In this document: piece by piece, positions 14,903 to 22,836 of the stretch
Layout: each line of letters starts with the position of its first letter
Position numbering within the stretch: the first letter of the stretch is position 1
From: an uncultured Bacteroidales bacterium
GTDB lineage: Bacteria; Bacteroidota; Bacteroidia; Bacteroidales; F082
Reading direction: 5' to 3'
DNA: 24,660 bases
NCBI GenBank assembly: GCA_937877465.1
Contig: CALFIT010000222.1
Coordinates: 1-24,660 of the forward strand
Translations under genes and position numbers: made by a program
Notes under the pieces: generated by a model
Seen by the model: the letters and a program-made list of their open reading frames with translations, nothing else
Databases searched by the model: none
What the model was told of the DNA's origin: nothing

Positions 14903-17371
14903 TCAGTACCCGTCGTCCGACTGCTCCTCGCTGCCGCCGTCATCGTCGTCGTCGCCGCCGGGACGGTTGCGCTTCATGTTCTGCTGGTTGATGCGGTAGT
15001 TGAAGTTGAGCGAGAACGAGCGTCGGTTCCATGTGCTGGTGCTGTATTGCCAAAAGCCGTCGCCCCACGACTCGCCGCCCATGCTGCGTGAGTTGAAGAG
15101 GTCGCGCACATTGAAGGTGACGGTGCCGTTGCCGTGCAGGATTTCCTTGCTCACGGCCAAGTCCATCCACCATTCGCCGTCGCGCATACCGAGCGGTTCC
15201 TTGTGAGGCCCCATGACGTGGGCGGTCAGTTGCAAGTCAAACCAATTCTTGACCTTGAACTTCGAGACGGCGCGACCGAAGAGCATCCACGACTCTGTTT
15301 CGTAATACTTGTCCTCGATGTAGCCATTCGTGTAGCTGCGGAAGAAGTTGACGTTGCCGTTGAGGTTCCACCATTTCGTCATCTGCCCTTGGGCGACCAA
15401 CTCCACGCCGAAGTCGTCGGCCTTGCCAAAGTTGACGGGGATGCTGTAGAACACGCCGTCGTCCTCGTAGGTGTAATGCCTGATCATATTGGTGCCGTGG
15501 CGGTAATAGGCCGTGAAGTTGAAGCTCGCCTTGTCCCAGAAGTGGATGTAGCCGAGTTCGTAGCTGTCCATGTAGGTCGGCTTCAGCGAGGGGTTGCCCA
15601 TGCGGATGTTGCGGTTGTCGTTGTAGCTGCGGAACGGACTCATCATCCAGAAGCCTGGCCTGCGGATGCGGCGCGTGTAGCTCACCTGGAACTGGTTGTT
15701 CTCGTTCACCGAATAGTTGAGGTGCGCACTCGGGAAGAAGTCGATGTAGGGCTTGCCGCCGTTGATGGAGTCGGTGCCGTCGTGGGCGTAGCCTTTCAGG
15801 TTGGTGTAGATGTCGGTCATCTCGGCACGCACGCCCACCTGTCCCGACCAGCGGCCCCAGTCGTTGCCGAGGCTGGTGTAAAGTGCCGCCACCTGCTCGC
15901 TGTATTCGTAGTCGTAGCAATAGTTCGGCAAAGGCTGGTAAACGCCCAAACTGTCTTTCTCGGTCACCGACGAAAGGCTGTTGATGTTGCGGTTGGTGTA
16001 TTTCCCACCGATTTCCCATTGGGCCTTCTGCGCAAAGGGATGCACATAGTCGATGCTGGCTTGCAGGTTGCGCATCCGCTGGTCGTTGGCGGTCTTCTGG
16101 TAGAGCGACGACAGCAGTTGCTCCATGCTTTGGTCGGGATAGACCGTTTCCGTGATGTCGGAGCTTGAGTTTTCGGCATTGGTGAAATAGCGCACGTTGG
16201 CTTTCAGGCTTTGGCCTTTGCGCTCAAAGGTCTTGTCGTAGTCGAGCGTGACCTCATACATCGGCTCGTATTCCACATAATCCTCGGCGCGGACGTCGTA
16301 GGACGAAACGCCCAAGATCGGATATTCGTCAGAATACTTCACCACGGGATGCGTTTCCAACCTGCCGTAACGATACACCAAGGCCGCGCTCACGATGTCG
16401 TGGTCGGTGATGTAATAGTCGGCGCCCACGCGCACGTTGTGTCCCATGCGGCGCATCCGGCGCTCGGTGGTCTGGTCGGTGAGTTGGGTGAAAATCGTGT
16501 CGCCGTCGATGAGGTCGAAGCGTTTGGTCTGGTTCACGCCGCCGCCGATGTTGGAGCGACTGTTGAAGCCGTAGCTGGCGAAGAGGTTCCAGCGTTTCAG
16601 GCGGTAGTTGGCCGAGAGGCTCGCGCCATACATCCACGGATAGCCCGTGCGGATGTTGACCGCGCCGTTGAAGCCTTGGCGTTTGTCCTTCTTCAGGATG
16701 ATGTTGATGATGCCCGCCGAGCCTTCCGCGTCATAGCGCACCGACGGGTTGGTGATGACCTCGATGCGCTCGATCATGTCGCCCTGTAGGGTACGCAGTG
16801 CGTCCTGTGTGCTCATGCCCGACAGTCCCGACTCCTTGCCGTCGATGAGGATGCGCACGCCGTCGTCGCCGCGCAAGCTGACGTTGCCTTCCACGTCGAC
16901 CGAAACGGCGGGGATGTTCTCCAACACCTCGATGGCGTTGCCGGCGGTGTTGGCCACGTCCTTGCCCACGTTGAAGACGCGCTTGTCCAAGGTCATCTCG
17001 TAGGTGCTTTGTTCGGCCACCACGTCCACCTCGCCGAGCATCTGATGGTCGGGCGAGAGGCTGATTTTGCCCACGTCGACGGTGCTCTTCGTCCCGTCGA
17101 GGGTAAGGTTCTTATAGACAGGCTCGAAGCCCATATACTGCACCTCAAGCACATAGCGGCCTTTCTCCAATTGCAAGGAGAAGGCACCCGAAGGCTCTGT
17201 GATGCAGCCCGCCACAAAAGTGGAATCGGGTAAAGTGCAAGCCCTGACGGTGGCGTATTCCATCGGCGCACCTGTCGATTTGTCGCACACACGGCCTTTC
17301 ACGGTGACGGCGGCGAAGGAAAAATGGACGCTGCACAAGAGCGTCAGCAAAAGAATCAAGCGGCTTTTCAT
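14903..17371 (-). CDS. TonB-dependent outer-membrane receptor with N-terminal carboxypeptidase-regulatory-like domain, 822 aa
   Basis: The start is placed at the ATG at 17371, which gives a signal peptide (MKSRLILLLTLLCSVHFSFA); the frame extends 22 codons further but that part is promoter DNA. Residues about 22-105 are a carboxypeptidase-regulatory-like beta domain (VTVKGRVCDKSTGAPMEYAT). Residues about 120-225 form the plug (NAIEVLENIPAVSVDVEGNV, then RILIDGKESGLSG and IERIEVITNPSVRYDAEGSA). The rest is the barrel, of the 'outer membrane beta-barrel family' type, ending in an unusual Gly/Asp/Glu-rich tail after RNRPGG. That tail probably hangs past the last barrel strand. The family imports or exports ligands using TonB energy. 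No SusD partner gene is adjacent, so glycan uptake is not indicated; a peptide, metal or unknown ligand is possible. Transcription ends at the strong shared terminator. Confidence 0.93.
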   Translation of the reverse strand: MKSRLILLLTLLCSVHFSFAAVTVKGRVCDKSTGAPMEYATVRACTLPDSTFVAGCITEPSGAFSLQLEKGRYVLEVQYMGFEPVYKNLTLDGTKSTVDVGKISLSPDHQMLGEVDVVAEQSTYEMTLDKRVFNVGKDVANTAGNAIEVLENIPAVSVDVEGNVSLRGDDGVRILIDGKESGLSGMSTQDALRTLQGDMIERIEVITNPSVRYDAEGSAGIINIILKKDKRQGFNGAVNIRTGYPWMYGASLSANYRLKRWNLFASYGFNSRSNIGGGVNQTKRFDLIDGDTIFTQLTDQTTERRMRRMGHNVRVGADYYITDHDIVSAALVYRYGRLETHPVVKYSDEYPILGVSSYDVRAEDYVEYEPMYEVTLDYDKTFERKGQSLKANVRYFTNAENSSSDITETVYPDQSMEQLLSSLYQKTANDQRMRNLQASIDYVHPFAQKAQWEIGGKYTNRNINSLSSVTEKDSLGVYQPLPNYCYDYEYSEQVAALYTSLGNDWGRWSGQVGVRAEMTDIYTNLKGYAHDGTDSINGGKPYIDFFPSAHLNYSVNENNQFQVSYTRRIRRPGFWMMSPFRSYNDNRNIRMGNPSLKPTYMDSYELGYIHFWDKASFNFTAYYRHGTNMIRHYTYEDDGVFYSIPVNFGKADDFGVELVAQGQMTKWWNLNGNVNFFRSYTNGYIEDKYYETESWMLFGRAVSKFKVKNWFDLQLTAHVMGPHKEPLGMRDGEWWMDLAVSKEILHGNGTVTFNVRDLFNSRSMGGESWGDGFWQYSTSTWNRRSFSLNFNYRINQQNMKRNRPGGDDDDDGGSEEQSDDGY

Positions 17372-17400
17372 AGAAACGGTTTGAGTTAGCATAAAGTGCG

Positions 17401-17408
17401 CAAAAATA
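17401..17408 (-). promoter_or_regulatory. -7 box upstream of the TonB receptor gene
   Basis: TATTTTTG on the minus strand, 30 bp before the chosen ATG at 17371. Its position supports that start, because the upstream alternative start would lie at or before the transcription start. Confidence 0.45.
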
Positions 17409-17534
17409 CGGGTTTTTCGGCAAAACGAGCCAGACAATTTGAGGAACCTCTACAATTTCAGCCCCAATTGGAAAAATCGTCGGTTTTTCGTAGCCGTCCT
17501 TGCTTTCGGTTTTCCAAAAAAACGCGCTATAATC

Positions 17535-17567
17535 AGCCATAAGTCGGAATTTTTTCGAGTTATGGCT
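17535..17567. other. Inverted repeat upstream of the ATPase cassette
   Basis: AGCCATAA (17535-17542) and TTATGGCT (17560-17567) are perfect inverted copies, with an additional TCG/CGA pair inside. Symmetry continues weakly outward (GCTATAAT versus GTATAATGC). It could be a regulator site, a fragment of a mobile-element end, or a hairpin in an RNA. Confidence 0.5.
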
Positions 17568-17613
17568 AAGTATAATGCAATTTGGCACTACGAAAGAACT
17601 ATTGTTCCGCCAC

Positions 17614-17650
17614 GGTACACAACTTTGTGGTCCACAAGTTGGTGTACCAA
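17614..17650. repeat. Left copy of the 37-bp palindromic repeat flanking the ATPase gene
   Basis: Identical over all 37 bp to 18864-18900. The left arm GGTACAC-AACTT-TGTGG mirrors the right arm CCACA-AGTT-GGTGTACC with one extra base, so each copy can form a long hairpin. The right arm contains the TTG of the ATPase promoter. Confidence 0.9.
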
Positions 17651-17670
17651 AGAAAAAAAGTGTACCTTTG
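17639..17670 (+). promoter_or_regulatory. Bacteroidota-type promoter for the ATPase gene, overlapping the palindromic repeat
   Basis: TTG (17639-17641) is followed after 21 bp by TACCTTTG (17663-17670), a good -33/-7 pair, with the ATG 27 bp further on. The -33 element lies inside the right arm of the 37-bp palindrome, so a protein bound there would be expected to block the polymerase. Confidence 0.65.
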
Positions 17671-17696
17671 CACCGTCATTCCTAACGAAGAAAGCC

Positions 17697-18824
17697 ATGA
17701 AGAAATCTTTCATTTACGGCGTGGCCGTGGAGGGCGACAACTTCACCGACCGCGAAAAAGAGACCAAACGACTCAAGCAGGACTTTGAAAACGGACAGAA
17801 CGTCGTGCTGATTTCGCCGCGAAGGATGGGCAAGACCTCGCTCGTCAGGCGGGTGCAGTCCGTCGTCGACAAGAAAAAAGTGTGCGTGGTTTACATCGAC
17901 GCCTACGATTGCCGCAACGAATACGACTTCTACAACAAGTTTGCCGCCGCCTTGATGAAACAAACCGCCGGCAAAGCTGAAGCCGTTATGAAAAACATCA
18001 AGGAGTTTTTGGTACGTTTGTCACCAAAAGTAGGCTTCAGCCCCGACCCCAACTCGGAAGTCTCGTTGTCATTGGGTATTACGCCAAAGAACTACTCGCC
18101 CGAAGAGATTCTGCAACTTCCGGAACGGATGGCCGAAAAGATGGAAAGACACATCGTCGTATGCATCGACGAGTTCCAACAAATCGGTGAGTTCCATGAT
18201 TCCTTGTCGGTCCAAAAGAAAATGCGCGGCATCTGGCAACTGCAAAGCAACGCTTCCTACTGCCTGTTTGGGAGCAAGAAACACCTGCTTTCCACCATTT
18301 TCCAAAACAAGCGAATGCCGTTCTACCAGTTTGGCGACATCGTGTTTCTCCAACCCATTTCCACGGAAGATTGGATTCCTTTTATTCGCCGCAAATTTGA
18401 GGAAAAAAGCATCCAAATCTCCGACGAAATCATCAGGCAGATTTGCTCGACCGTTCAGAACCAATCGTCGTATGTCCAGCAATTGGCCTCAAACGTGATG
18501 CTGAACGCCACCGACATCGTCACCGAACAAACGCTGAATGTGGCTATCGAGGACCTACTGAACCAAAACTCCTTGCTGTTTCTGCAACAGTTGGACGGCC
18601 TGACCGCCTATCAAATGAACTTCCTGAAAGCCGTCGCCCAAGGCGTACATTCCAATTTCGGCTCGAAAGAAGTGCTGGAAAACCATGATTTGGGGACCAA
18701 GTCCAACGTTTCCAGAATCAAATCTGTGCTAAAGGAAAAAGAACTGATTGAAGATTTGCCCACCGGCACCATGTTCGCTGACCCTGTTTTTCTTCTTTGG
18801 TTTACGAAAGAGTTTTGTAAATAA
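17697..18824 (+). CDS. AAA/STAND-type ATPase (archaeal-ATPase-like family), 375 aa
   Basis: Start at the ATG at 17697 (MKKSFIYGVAVEGDNFTDRE), because the promoter lies just upstream and the P-loop then sits at its usual distance. The 'F..R..E...L...' opening and P-loop ISPRRMGKTSLVRR (about 39-52, Lys46-Thr47) are typical of this ATPase clade. Walker B is IVVCIDEFQQI (about 153-163, Asp157-Glu158), and a sensor-like FGSKKHLLS follows near 191. The C-terminus (about 300-375: LTAYQMNFLKAVAQGVHS, SNVSRIKSVLKEKELIED, FADPVFLLWF) is a winged-helix-like region seen at the end of these proteins. Homologs are scattered and often multicopy in Bacteroidota and archaea, with poorly known roles. It is a single gene enclosed by two identical 37-bp repeats and runs toward priA, so it looks like an insertable unit. 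Its biological role is not known. Confidence 0.85.
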   Translation: MKKSFIYGVAVEGDNFTDREKETKRLKQDFENGQNVVLISPRRMGKTSLVRRVQSVVDKKKVCVVYIDAYDCRNEYDFYNKFAAALMKQTAGKAEAVMKNIKEFLVRLSPKVGFSPDPNSEVSLSLGITPKNYSPEEILQLPERMAEKMERHIVVCIDEFQQIGEFHDSLSVQKKMRGIWQLQSNASYCLFGSKKHLLSTIFQNKRMPFYQFGDIVFLQPISTEDWIPFIRRKFEEKSIQISDEIIRQICSTVQNQSSYVQQLASNVMLNATDIVTEQTLNVAIEDLLNQNSLLFLQQLDGLTAYQMNFLKAVAQGVHSNFGSKEVLENHDLGTKSNVSRIKSVLKEKELIEDLPTGTMFADPVFLLWFTKEFCK

Positions 18825-18840
18825 CAGATTGAAAATCTGT
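18824..18840. terminator. Small perfect hairpin at the 3' end of the ATPase gene
   Basis: ACAGATT-GAA-AATCTGT starts at the last base of the stop codon. No long T run follows on either strand, so its use as a terminator is uncertain. It may limit readthrough between the convergent ATPase and priA genes together with the palindrome at 18864. Confidence 0.35.
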
Positions 18841-18863
18841 CTATTAAACCCAGAATCCAACTT

Positions 18864-18900
18864 GGTACACAACTTTGTGGTCCACAAGTTGGTGTACCAA
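18864..18900. repeat. Right copy of the 37-bp palindromic repeat flanking the ATPase gene
   Basis: Identical in sequence and orientation to 17614-17650, 1250 bp apart. It lies between the ATPase stop (18824) and the priA stop (18907). Here TTG (CTTGGTACAC) precedes the left arm, extending the symmetry with the CCAA at the right end to 39 bp; the left copy lacks that TT. Confidence 0.9.
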
Positions 18901-18906
18901 TCCGAA

Positions 18907-21399
18907 TCACATCGGATCCACGTCCACCTGCACCTGAACGGACTTGTAATCCGAGTTTTGCCGGAACAAATGAATCTGCTGCGAAATCAATTCCTTCACC
19001 TTTTGGGTGTTGTAGTCACGACGGAATTTTACCATCATCTGCTTGATATACAGATTTTTAATCCTCGAAACCACGGGATATTCTGGCCCAAGCAAATCTT
19101 GTTTGAAAATCGGTCTAAGCATCGAGGCCAATTCCGCTGCGGCGGGATTGAGTTTCTGGTAGTCCTTGTGTTTCAGGCGGATGAGGATGAGGCGATAGAA
19201 CGGCGGATAGCCGAACTGCCGGCGAATGACCATCTGCTTCTCGTAAAGCCCACGGAAGTCGTTGCGCAACACATCTTGAAGCACAGGATGCGCCGGCTCG
19301 TAGGTCTGGATGATGACCTTGCCCTGCTTGCCTTTGCGTCCTGCCCTACCCGCCACCTGTGCCATCAGCTGGAAACTGCGCTCGTGGGCGCGGAAGTCGG
19401 GGAACGAGAGCATGTTGTCGGCATTGAGGATGCCCACCACCTTCACCGAGTCGAAGTCCAAGCCCTTGGTGACCATCTGCGTGCCCACGAGGATGTTGGT
19501 CTCATGGTCTTGGAAGGCCTCCAAGATGCTTTGGTAGTCGTTTTTCGAGCGTGTGGTGTCCAAATCCAAGCGCCCCACTTTGGCCTCGGGCATGACGAGG
19601 CTCAAATCTTCCTCGATCTTCTCAGTGCCGAAGCCATGCATGCGGATGTTGGGGCTGTGGCACACGGGGCATTCCGTCGGCACGGAGGCCGTGTAGCCAC
19701 AGTAATGGCAGCGCATCACGTTGGCACTCTTGTGGTAGATAAGGCTCACGTCGCAATTGATGCACTGCGGAACGTAATGGCACTCGTCGCACTCCAAGCG
19801 CAACGAAAAACCACGGCGGTTTTGGAACAAGATGGTCTGGTTGTGCTCGTCCAAGGTCTCCTTCATCGCGTCAAGGAGGGTGCTACCGAAGTCGGCCTTC
19901 ATGGTCTTGCGCCGTCGCTCCACGCGCATGTCGCTGAGGATGATTTCGGGCATCTGCACGCCTCCGAAACGCTCCGTAATTTGCACAAGATGATAGCGTC
20001 CGTTCAAGGCATTGTAATAGCTCTCATACGACGGTGTGGCCGAACCCAAAACGATGTTTGCCCCGTGCATCGCGGCCAACACGATGGCGGCATCACGGGC
20101 GTTGTAGCGCGGCGCAGGGTCGATTTGCTTGAAGCTGCTGTCGTGCTCCTCATCGACGATGATGAGTCCGATGTCGGAATAAGGCAAGAAGATGGCCGAC
20201 CGCGAACCGATGATAATCTGGTGTTTAGCCGATTGCGTCTGCCCGAAGTCGCGCACCTGCTCCCAAACCTCTACCCTTTCGTTGTTGCCGTAGCGCGAAT
20301 GATACACGCCCAAACGGTCACCGAAATATTCCTTCAAGCGGTTGATGATCTGTGCGGTAAGGGCAATCTCCGGCAAGAGATACAGCACTTGCTTTCCCCT
20401 GTCGATGGCTTCCTTGATGAGCTTGATGTAGATTTCGGTCTTGCCGCTTGAGGTCACGCCGTGGAGCATGACGGGCTTCCGTGCCTCGAAGCCTTGCTTG
20501 ATTTCGTCGAATGCTTTCTGCTGTGCCTCAGTGAGTTGTATCGAATCCACATCGGTTTGCACCTTGAAGTCCTTCAAGCGGCTGACCTTGCGCTCATAGA
20601 CCTCGAAGATGCCTTTCTCGGTCATGGTTTTCAGGACGGTGGACGTGGCGTTGGCCTTTTGCAGCAGGTTCTTCACCATGATTTCGGTGTCGGCATCGCC
20701 GCCGAGGGTGAAGAAGGCGAGTAGCACCTCCAATTGCTTGTAAGCGCGTTTGGTGAGGCTGTCCATCAGTCCTTGGAGCTTGGCCTCGTCGCGATAGTCG
20801 GGGGCAAGCCGCGCAAAACGCTCGTATTTGGCCTTGTATTTCTCGTTGAGCTCCTCCTCCATCACCAAAATACCTTTCTCCATCATGCTGTGTATCAGCG
20901 GCATCACCTTCTTGAACCCGATGATTTTGCTCACCTCGCTGATGGCGATTTTCGGCTTGATTTGCAGGGCCTCCACGATGAGGTATTCGAAGTCGTTCAA
21001 GGCGACGGAATCCAACACATAGTCGGGCGAAAGGGCCACCGTCGTCTCGCTGCTCAGCTTCAGCGCGGAGGGCAAGGCGGCTTGCATCACCTCGCCGAGA
21101 TGACACATGTAATAGGTCTTCACCCAGTCCCAAAACTTGAGTTGCCGCTCGTTCACCAACGGTTGGTCGTCGAGCAGGTCCATCAGGTATTTCACCTCCA
21201 CCGAAGGCACCTTTTCCGTCAGGCCGACAATCAGGCCCGACATGATCTTGGTCTTGCCGAACTGCACCACGGCCCGCTGACCCACGCGCACTTGGTCGTT
21301 CAGCGCAAACGGCACACGATAGGTGAACGTGCCCGGCACGGGAATGGGCAGCAACACCTCGGCAAAAAGCGTAATTCTATCGGTTGTTGGTGAAGTCAT
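18907..21399 (-). CDS. priA: Primosomal protein N' (replication restart DNA helicase PriA), 830 aa
   Basis: PriA binds abandoned replication forks and reloads the replicative helicase; it is a 3'-5' superfamily 2 helicase. The start is set at the ATG at 21399 (MTSPTTDRIT): nine earlier in-frame codons lie in a repeat palindrome. The N-terminal 3'-end-binding domain (about 8-105: FAEVLLPIPVPGTFTYRVPF) is followed by a winged-helix/linker region. The helicase part has Walker A GVTSSGKT (314-321) and DEEH (416-419). Eight cysteines at 537, 540, 546, 549, 564, 567, 577 and 580 form the expected two-zinc module within the helicase. The later helicase motifs are intact (GTQMVTKGLDF, QVAGRAGR). Length is on the long side but normal for Bacteroidota. 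It follows the T9SS plug gene on the same strand by about 40 bp, and its 3' end faces the ATPase cassette. Confidence 0.96.
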   Translation of the reverse strand: MTSPTTDRITLFAEVLLPIPVPGTFTYRVPFALNDQVRVGQRAVVQFGKTKIMSGLIVGLTEKVPSVEVKYLMDLLDDQPLVNERQLKFWDWVKTYYMCHLGEVMQAALPSALKLSSETTVALSPDYVLDSVALNDFEYLIVEALQIKPKIAISEVSKIIGFKKVMPLIHSMMEKGILVMEEELNEKYKAKYERFARLAPDYRDEAKLQGLMDSLTKRAYKQLEVLLAFFTLGGDADTEIMVKNLLQKANATSTVLKTMTEKGIFEVYERKVSRLKDFKVQTDVDSIQLTEAQQKAFDEIKQGFEARKPVMLHGVTSSGKTEIYIKLIKEAIDRGKQVLYLLPEIALTAQIINRLKEYFGDRLGVYHSRYGNNERVEVWEQVRDFGQTQSAKHQIIIGSRSAIFLPYSDIGLIIVDEEHDSSFKQIDPAPRYNARDAAIVLAAMHGANIVLGSATPSYESYYNALNGRYHLVQITERFGGVQMPEIILSDMRVERRRKTMKADFGSTLLDAMKETLDEHNQTILFQNRRGFSLRLECDECHYVPQCINCDVSLIYHKSANVMRCHYCGYTASVPTECPVCHSPNIRMHGFGTEKIEEDLSLVMPEAKVGRLDLDTTRSKNDYQSILEAFQDHETNILVGTQMVTKGLDFDSVKVVGILNADNMLSFPDFRAHERSFQLMAQVAGRAGRKGKQGKVIIQTYEPAHPVLQDVLRNDFRGLYEKQMVIRRQFGYPPFYRLILIRLKHKDYQKLNPAAAELASMLRPIFKQDLLGPEYPVVSRIKNLYIKQMMVKFRRDYNTQKVKELISQQIHLFRQNSDYKSVQVQVDVDPM

Positions 21400-21403
21400 C
21401 TCT

Positions 21404-21441
21404 GGATTGCTTCGCTTCGCTCGCAATGACGCATAGCGTCA
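21404..21441. repeat. REP-like element between the T9SS plug gene and priA
   Basis: A GATTGC...GCAAT palindrome-like unit (21405-21427), with GCTTCGCTTCGC inside, is followed directly by the perfect hairpin TGACGC-ATA-GCGTCA (21427-21441). The final TCA is the complement of the plug gene's stop codon. The GATTGCTTCGCTTCGCTCGC type of sequence is, from memory, a common dispersed repeat in several bacterial groups. It fills the whole gap upstream of priA. Confidence 0.6.
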
Positions 21442-22710
21442 ATGTGAGTTCACCGTGGAATAGCCAATCAGCTCGTCGTAGCCCTTGATGGCGTTGTAGT
21501 AATAGAAATAGAGCTTGTAGACGTTGTTGGTCTCCCAATGGTTGCCTGCGGTCATGTCGGTCCTCACCTCGCCGGTCTGACGGTCAACGGTGGCGAACAT
21601 GAAGTTGTAGTAGCCTTGCTTGAGCATCATCGAGCAGGTGTAGCCGTGCAGACGGTAGTCGTAAGTCATCTTGTTGCTTTCGTCGAAACGCCAGTCGTTG
21701 AGCGCACCCATGATGTAAAGGTCCTCGTGCGTCAGCGGCGACTCGCTCTTGTAGAAAAAGTTGACGCGGCAATAGTCGGCCTCGGTCGAATTGTCCAAGT
21801 TGTCGTTTTCCACATAGATGTATTTCTCGCCGTGGATGTCCTCGTAGCTCGCGTAGGCCTTCCGTGCCCGCGACTCACAGGTGGCGATGTCGATTTCAAA
21901 GCTCTCGTCGGTCTGACGGATGTGCGCCAAGTTCTCCGACTGGAAATAGAAGTTACTGGTATTGAAGCGTCTGTATTGGTTGGTGGCCTCGAAAACCGTT
22001 TGCGGATGGTGTTCAAAGGAGATATAGTCGGGATAGACGTAGGTCGGCTTCAAGCCCTCGACGGCATTGTCCCAGCGACCGTTCTGGCGTATGGTCAAAT
22101 AGCTGAACTGCTGCGTGTTGCCGGTCAGATAATTGTTCATATTGACTTTCACGTTGAGCTGTTGGTGGGTGTCGGTCAGGGTCAAGTCGTCGGGATAGCG
22201 CGGCACGGTAGCCCCCACATGGGCTTTCTCGTCGATGACCATGAAACGGCGCGTGAAATAGAGGTCGTTCAAGTCGTCGCCAAACACGATGAGGAGGTAG
22301 TTGCCCGAAACGAGCGGCATCATGTCTTCGTTTGGGAACTTGAGCTGATAGTTGACATAAGGAATCAAAGTGTTGCGCGAGAAGGCGTAGTCGTCCAAGC
22401 GGTCCGACTCGAAGCCCGATGCGTATTGTATGCGTTGGATTTCGGTGGGTTGCCAGTCGTGGCTGCAATGGATGAAGGTGTAGTTGAGCACCTCGCCTTC
22501 GCCGTCGATGATGTCGAACGAAAGCGTGAGGCGTTCCACCAAGTCGTCAAGCGGGACGACGGGGTCGTTCAGTTGGTTGTCGTCGGCATAGAGCAAAACG
22601 GTCTGAACCTCAGGACGATAGTTGAGGTTGCCGCAGGGCAGGTCGAAGCCTTGGCCCACAAGGTTCAGCGACGCGCAAAATGCCAATACTAAAAGCAATC
22701 GTCTTTTCAT
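21439..22710 (-). CDS. Type IX secretion system plug-type protein (DUF5103 family), 423 aa
   Basis: Residues 1-20 are a signal peptide (MKRRLLLVLAFCASLNLVGQ). The mature protein matches the DUF5103 family of Bacteroidota, named for the plug that closes the periplasmic side of the T9SS SprA translocon. Features are an N-terminal beta domain (LPCGNLNYRPEVQTVLLYAD, then YTFIHCSHDWQPTEIQRIQY), a central part with YQLKFPNEDM and ARRF-like segments, and a C-terminal carbohydrate-binding-like beta domain with DLYIMGALNDW and MLKQGYYNFMFATVD, closing with GNHWETNN and GYDELIGYS. The length is typical. A TAATTTTG -7 box about 17 bp before the ATG suggests a very short leader. Its stop codon is part of the hairpin of the repeat before priA. 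The family assignment is strong; an actual role in T9SS gating is inferred from the family. Confidence 0.88.
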   Translation of the reverse strand: MKRRLLLVLAFCASLNLVGQGFDLPCGNLNYRPEVQTVLLYADDNQLNDPVVPLDDLVERLTLSFDIIDGEGEVLNYTFIHCSHDWQPTEIQRIQYASGFESDRLDDYAFSRNTLIPYVNYQLKFPNEDMMPLVSGNYLLIVFGDDLNDLYFTRRFMVIDEKAHVGATVPRYPDDLTLTDTHQQLNVKVNMNNYLTGNTQQFSYLTIRQNGRWDNAVEGLKPTYVYPDYISFEHHPQTVFEATNQYRRFNTSNFYFQSENLAHIRQTDESFEIDIATCESRARKAYASYEDIHGEKYIYVENDNLDNSTEADYCRVNFFYKSESPLTHEDLYIMGALNDWRFDESNKMTYDYRLHGYTCSMMLKQGYYNFMFATVDRQTGEVRTDMTAGNHWETNNVYKLYFYYYNAIKGYDELIGYSTVNSH

Positions 22711-22726
22711 GGGATAGTATTTTCGG

Positions 22727-22734
22727 CAAAATTA
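22727..22734 (-). promoter_or_regulatory. -7 box upstream of the T9SS plug gene
   Basis: TAATTTTG on the minus strand lies 17 bp before the start codon, fitting TAnnTTTG. It would give a 5' leader of only about 10 bases. Confidence 0.4.
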
Positions 22735-22774
22735 CTGAAATAAACGGAAAGCAGCATACATTATCATGCAGAAA

Positions 22775-22820
22775 CCGCAGAATCTGGAGAAAACTTTCCC
22801 ATAATTCTGCGGATTCTGCG
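22775..22820. repeat. Inverted repeat between the HIT gene and the plug gene
   Basis: CCGCAGAAT (22775-22783) is inverted perfectly as ATTCTGCGG (22804-22812), and CGCAGAATC (22776-22784) is matched again by GATTCTGCG (22812-22820). The nested half-sites allow alternative hairpins. The block lies downstream of the HIT stop on the minus strand and may help 3' end formation or be a dispersed repeat. Confidence 0.55.
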
Positions 22821-22836
22821 TGCAAAAAGCCACGAG

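Larger units (their letters stand above)
17372..17696. other. 325-bp divergent intergenic region between the TonB receptor and ATPase genes
   Basis: No convincing gene is present. Left to right it holds the -7 box of the TonB receptor gene (17401-17408, minus), a T-rich stretch, a hairpin at 17535-17567, the first 37-bp palindromic repeat (17614-17650) and the ATPase promoter (17639-17670, plus). Confidence 0.6.

Noticed and set aside
15134..16168. 344-codon frame on the plus strand opposite the TonB receptor gene
   Set aside because: Same type of antisense shadow; composition is Val/Ala/His-rich without a domain, and the TonB receptor reading is unambiguous.
17145..17588. 147-codon minus-strand frame across the TonB receptor start and the intergenic region
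   Set aside because: Its second half lies in another frame of the TonB receptor gene and the first half covers promoter DNA and hairpins; no domain is visible.
18748..20451. 567-codon frame on the plus strand opposite priA
   Set aside because: It begins inside the ATPase gene in another frame, runs through the palindromic repeat and opposite priA, and has no recognisable domain.
21538..22692. 384-codon frame on the plus strand opposite the T9SS plug gene
   Set aside because: Antisense shadow with no signal peptide or motif, while the minus-strand gene has clear family features.
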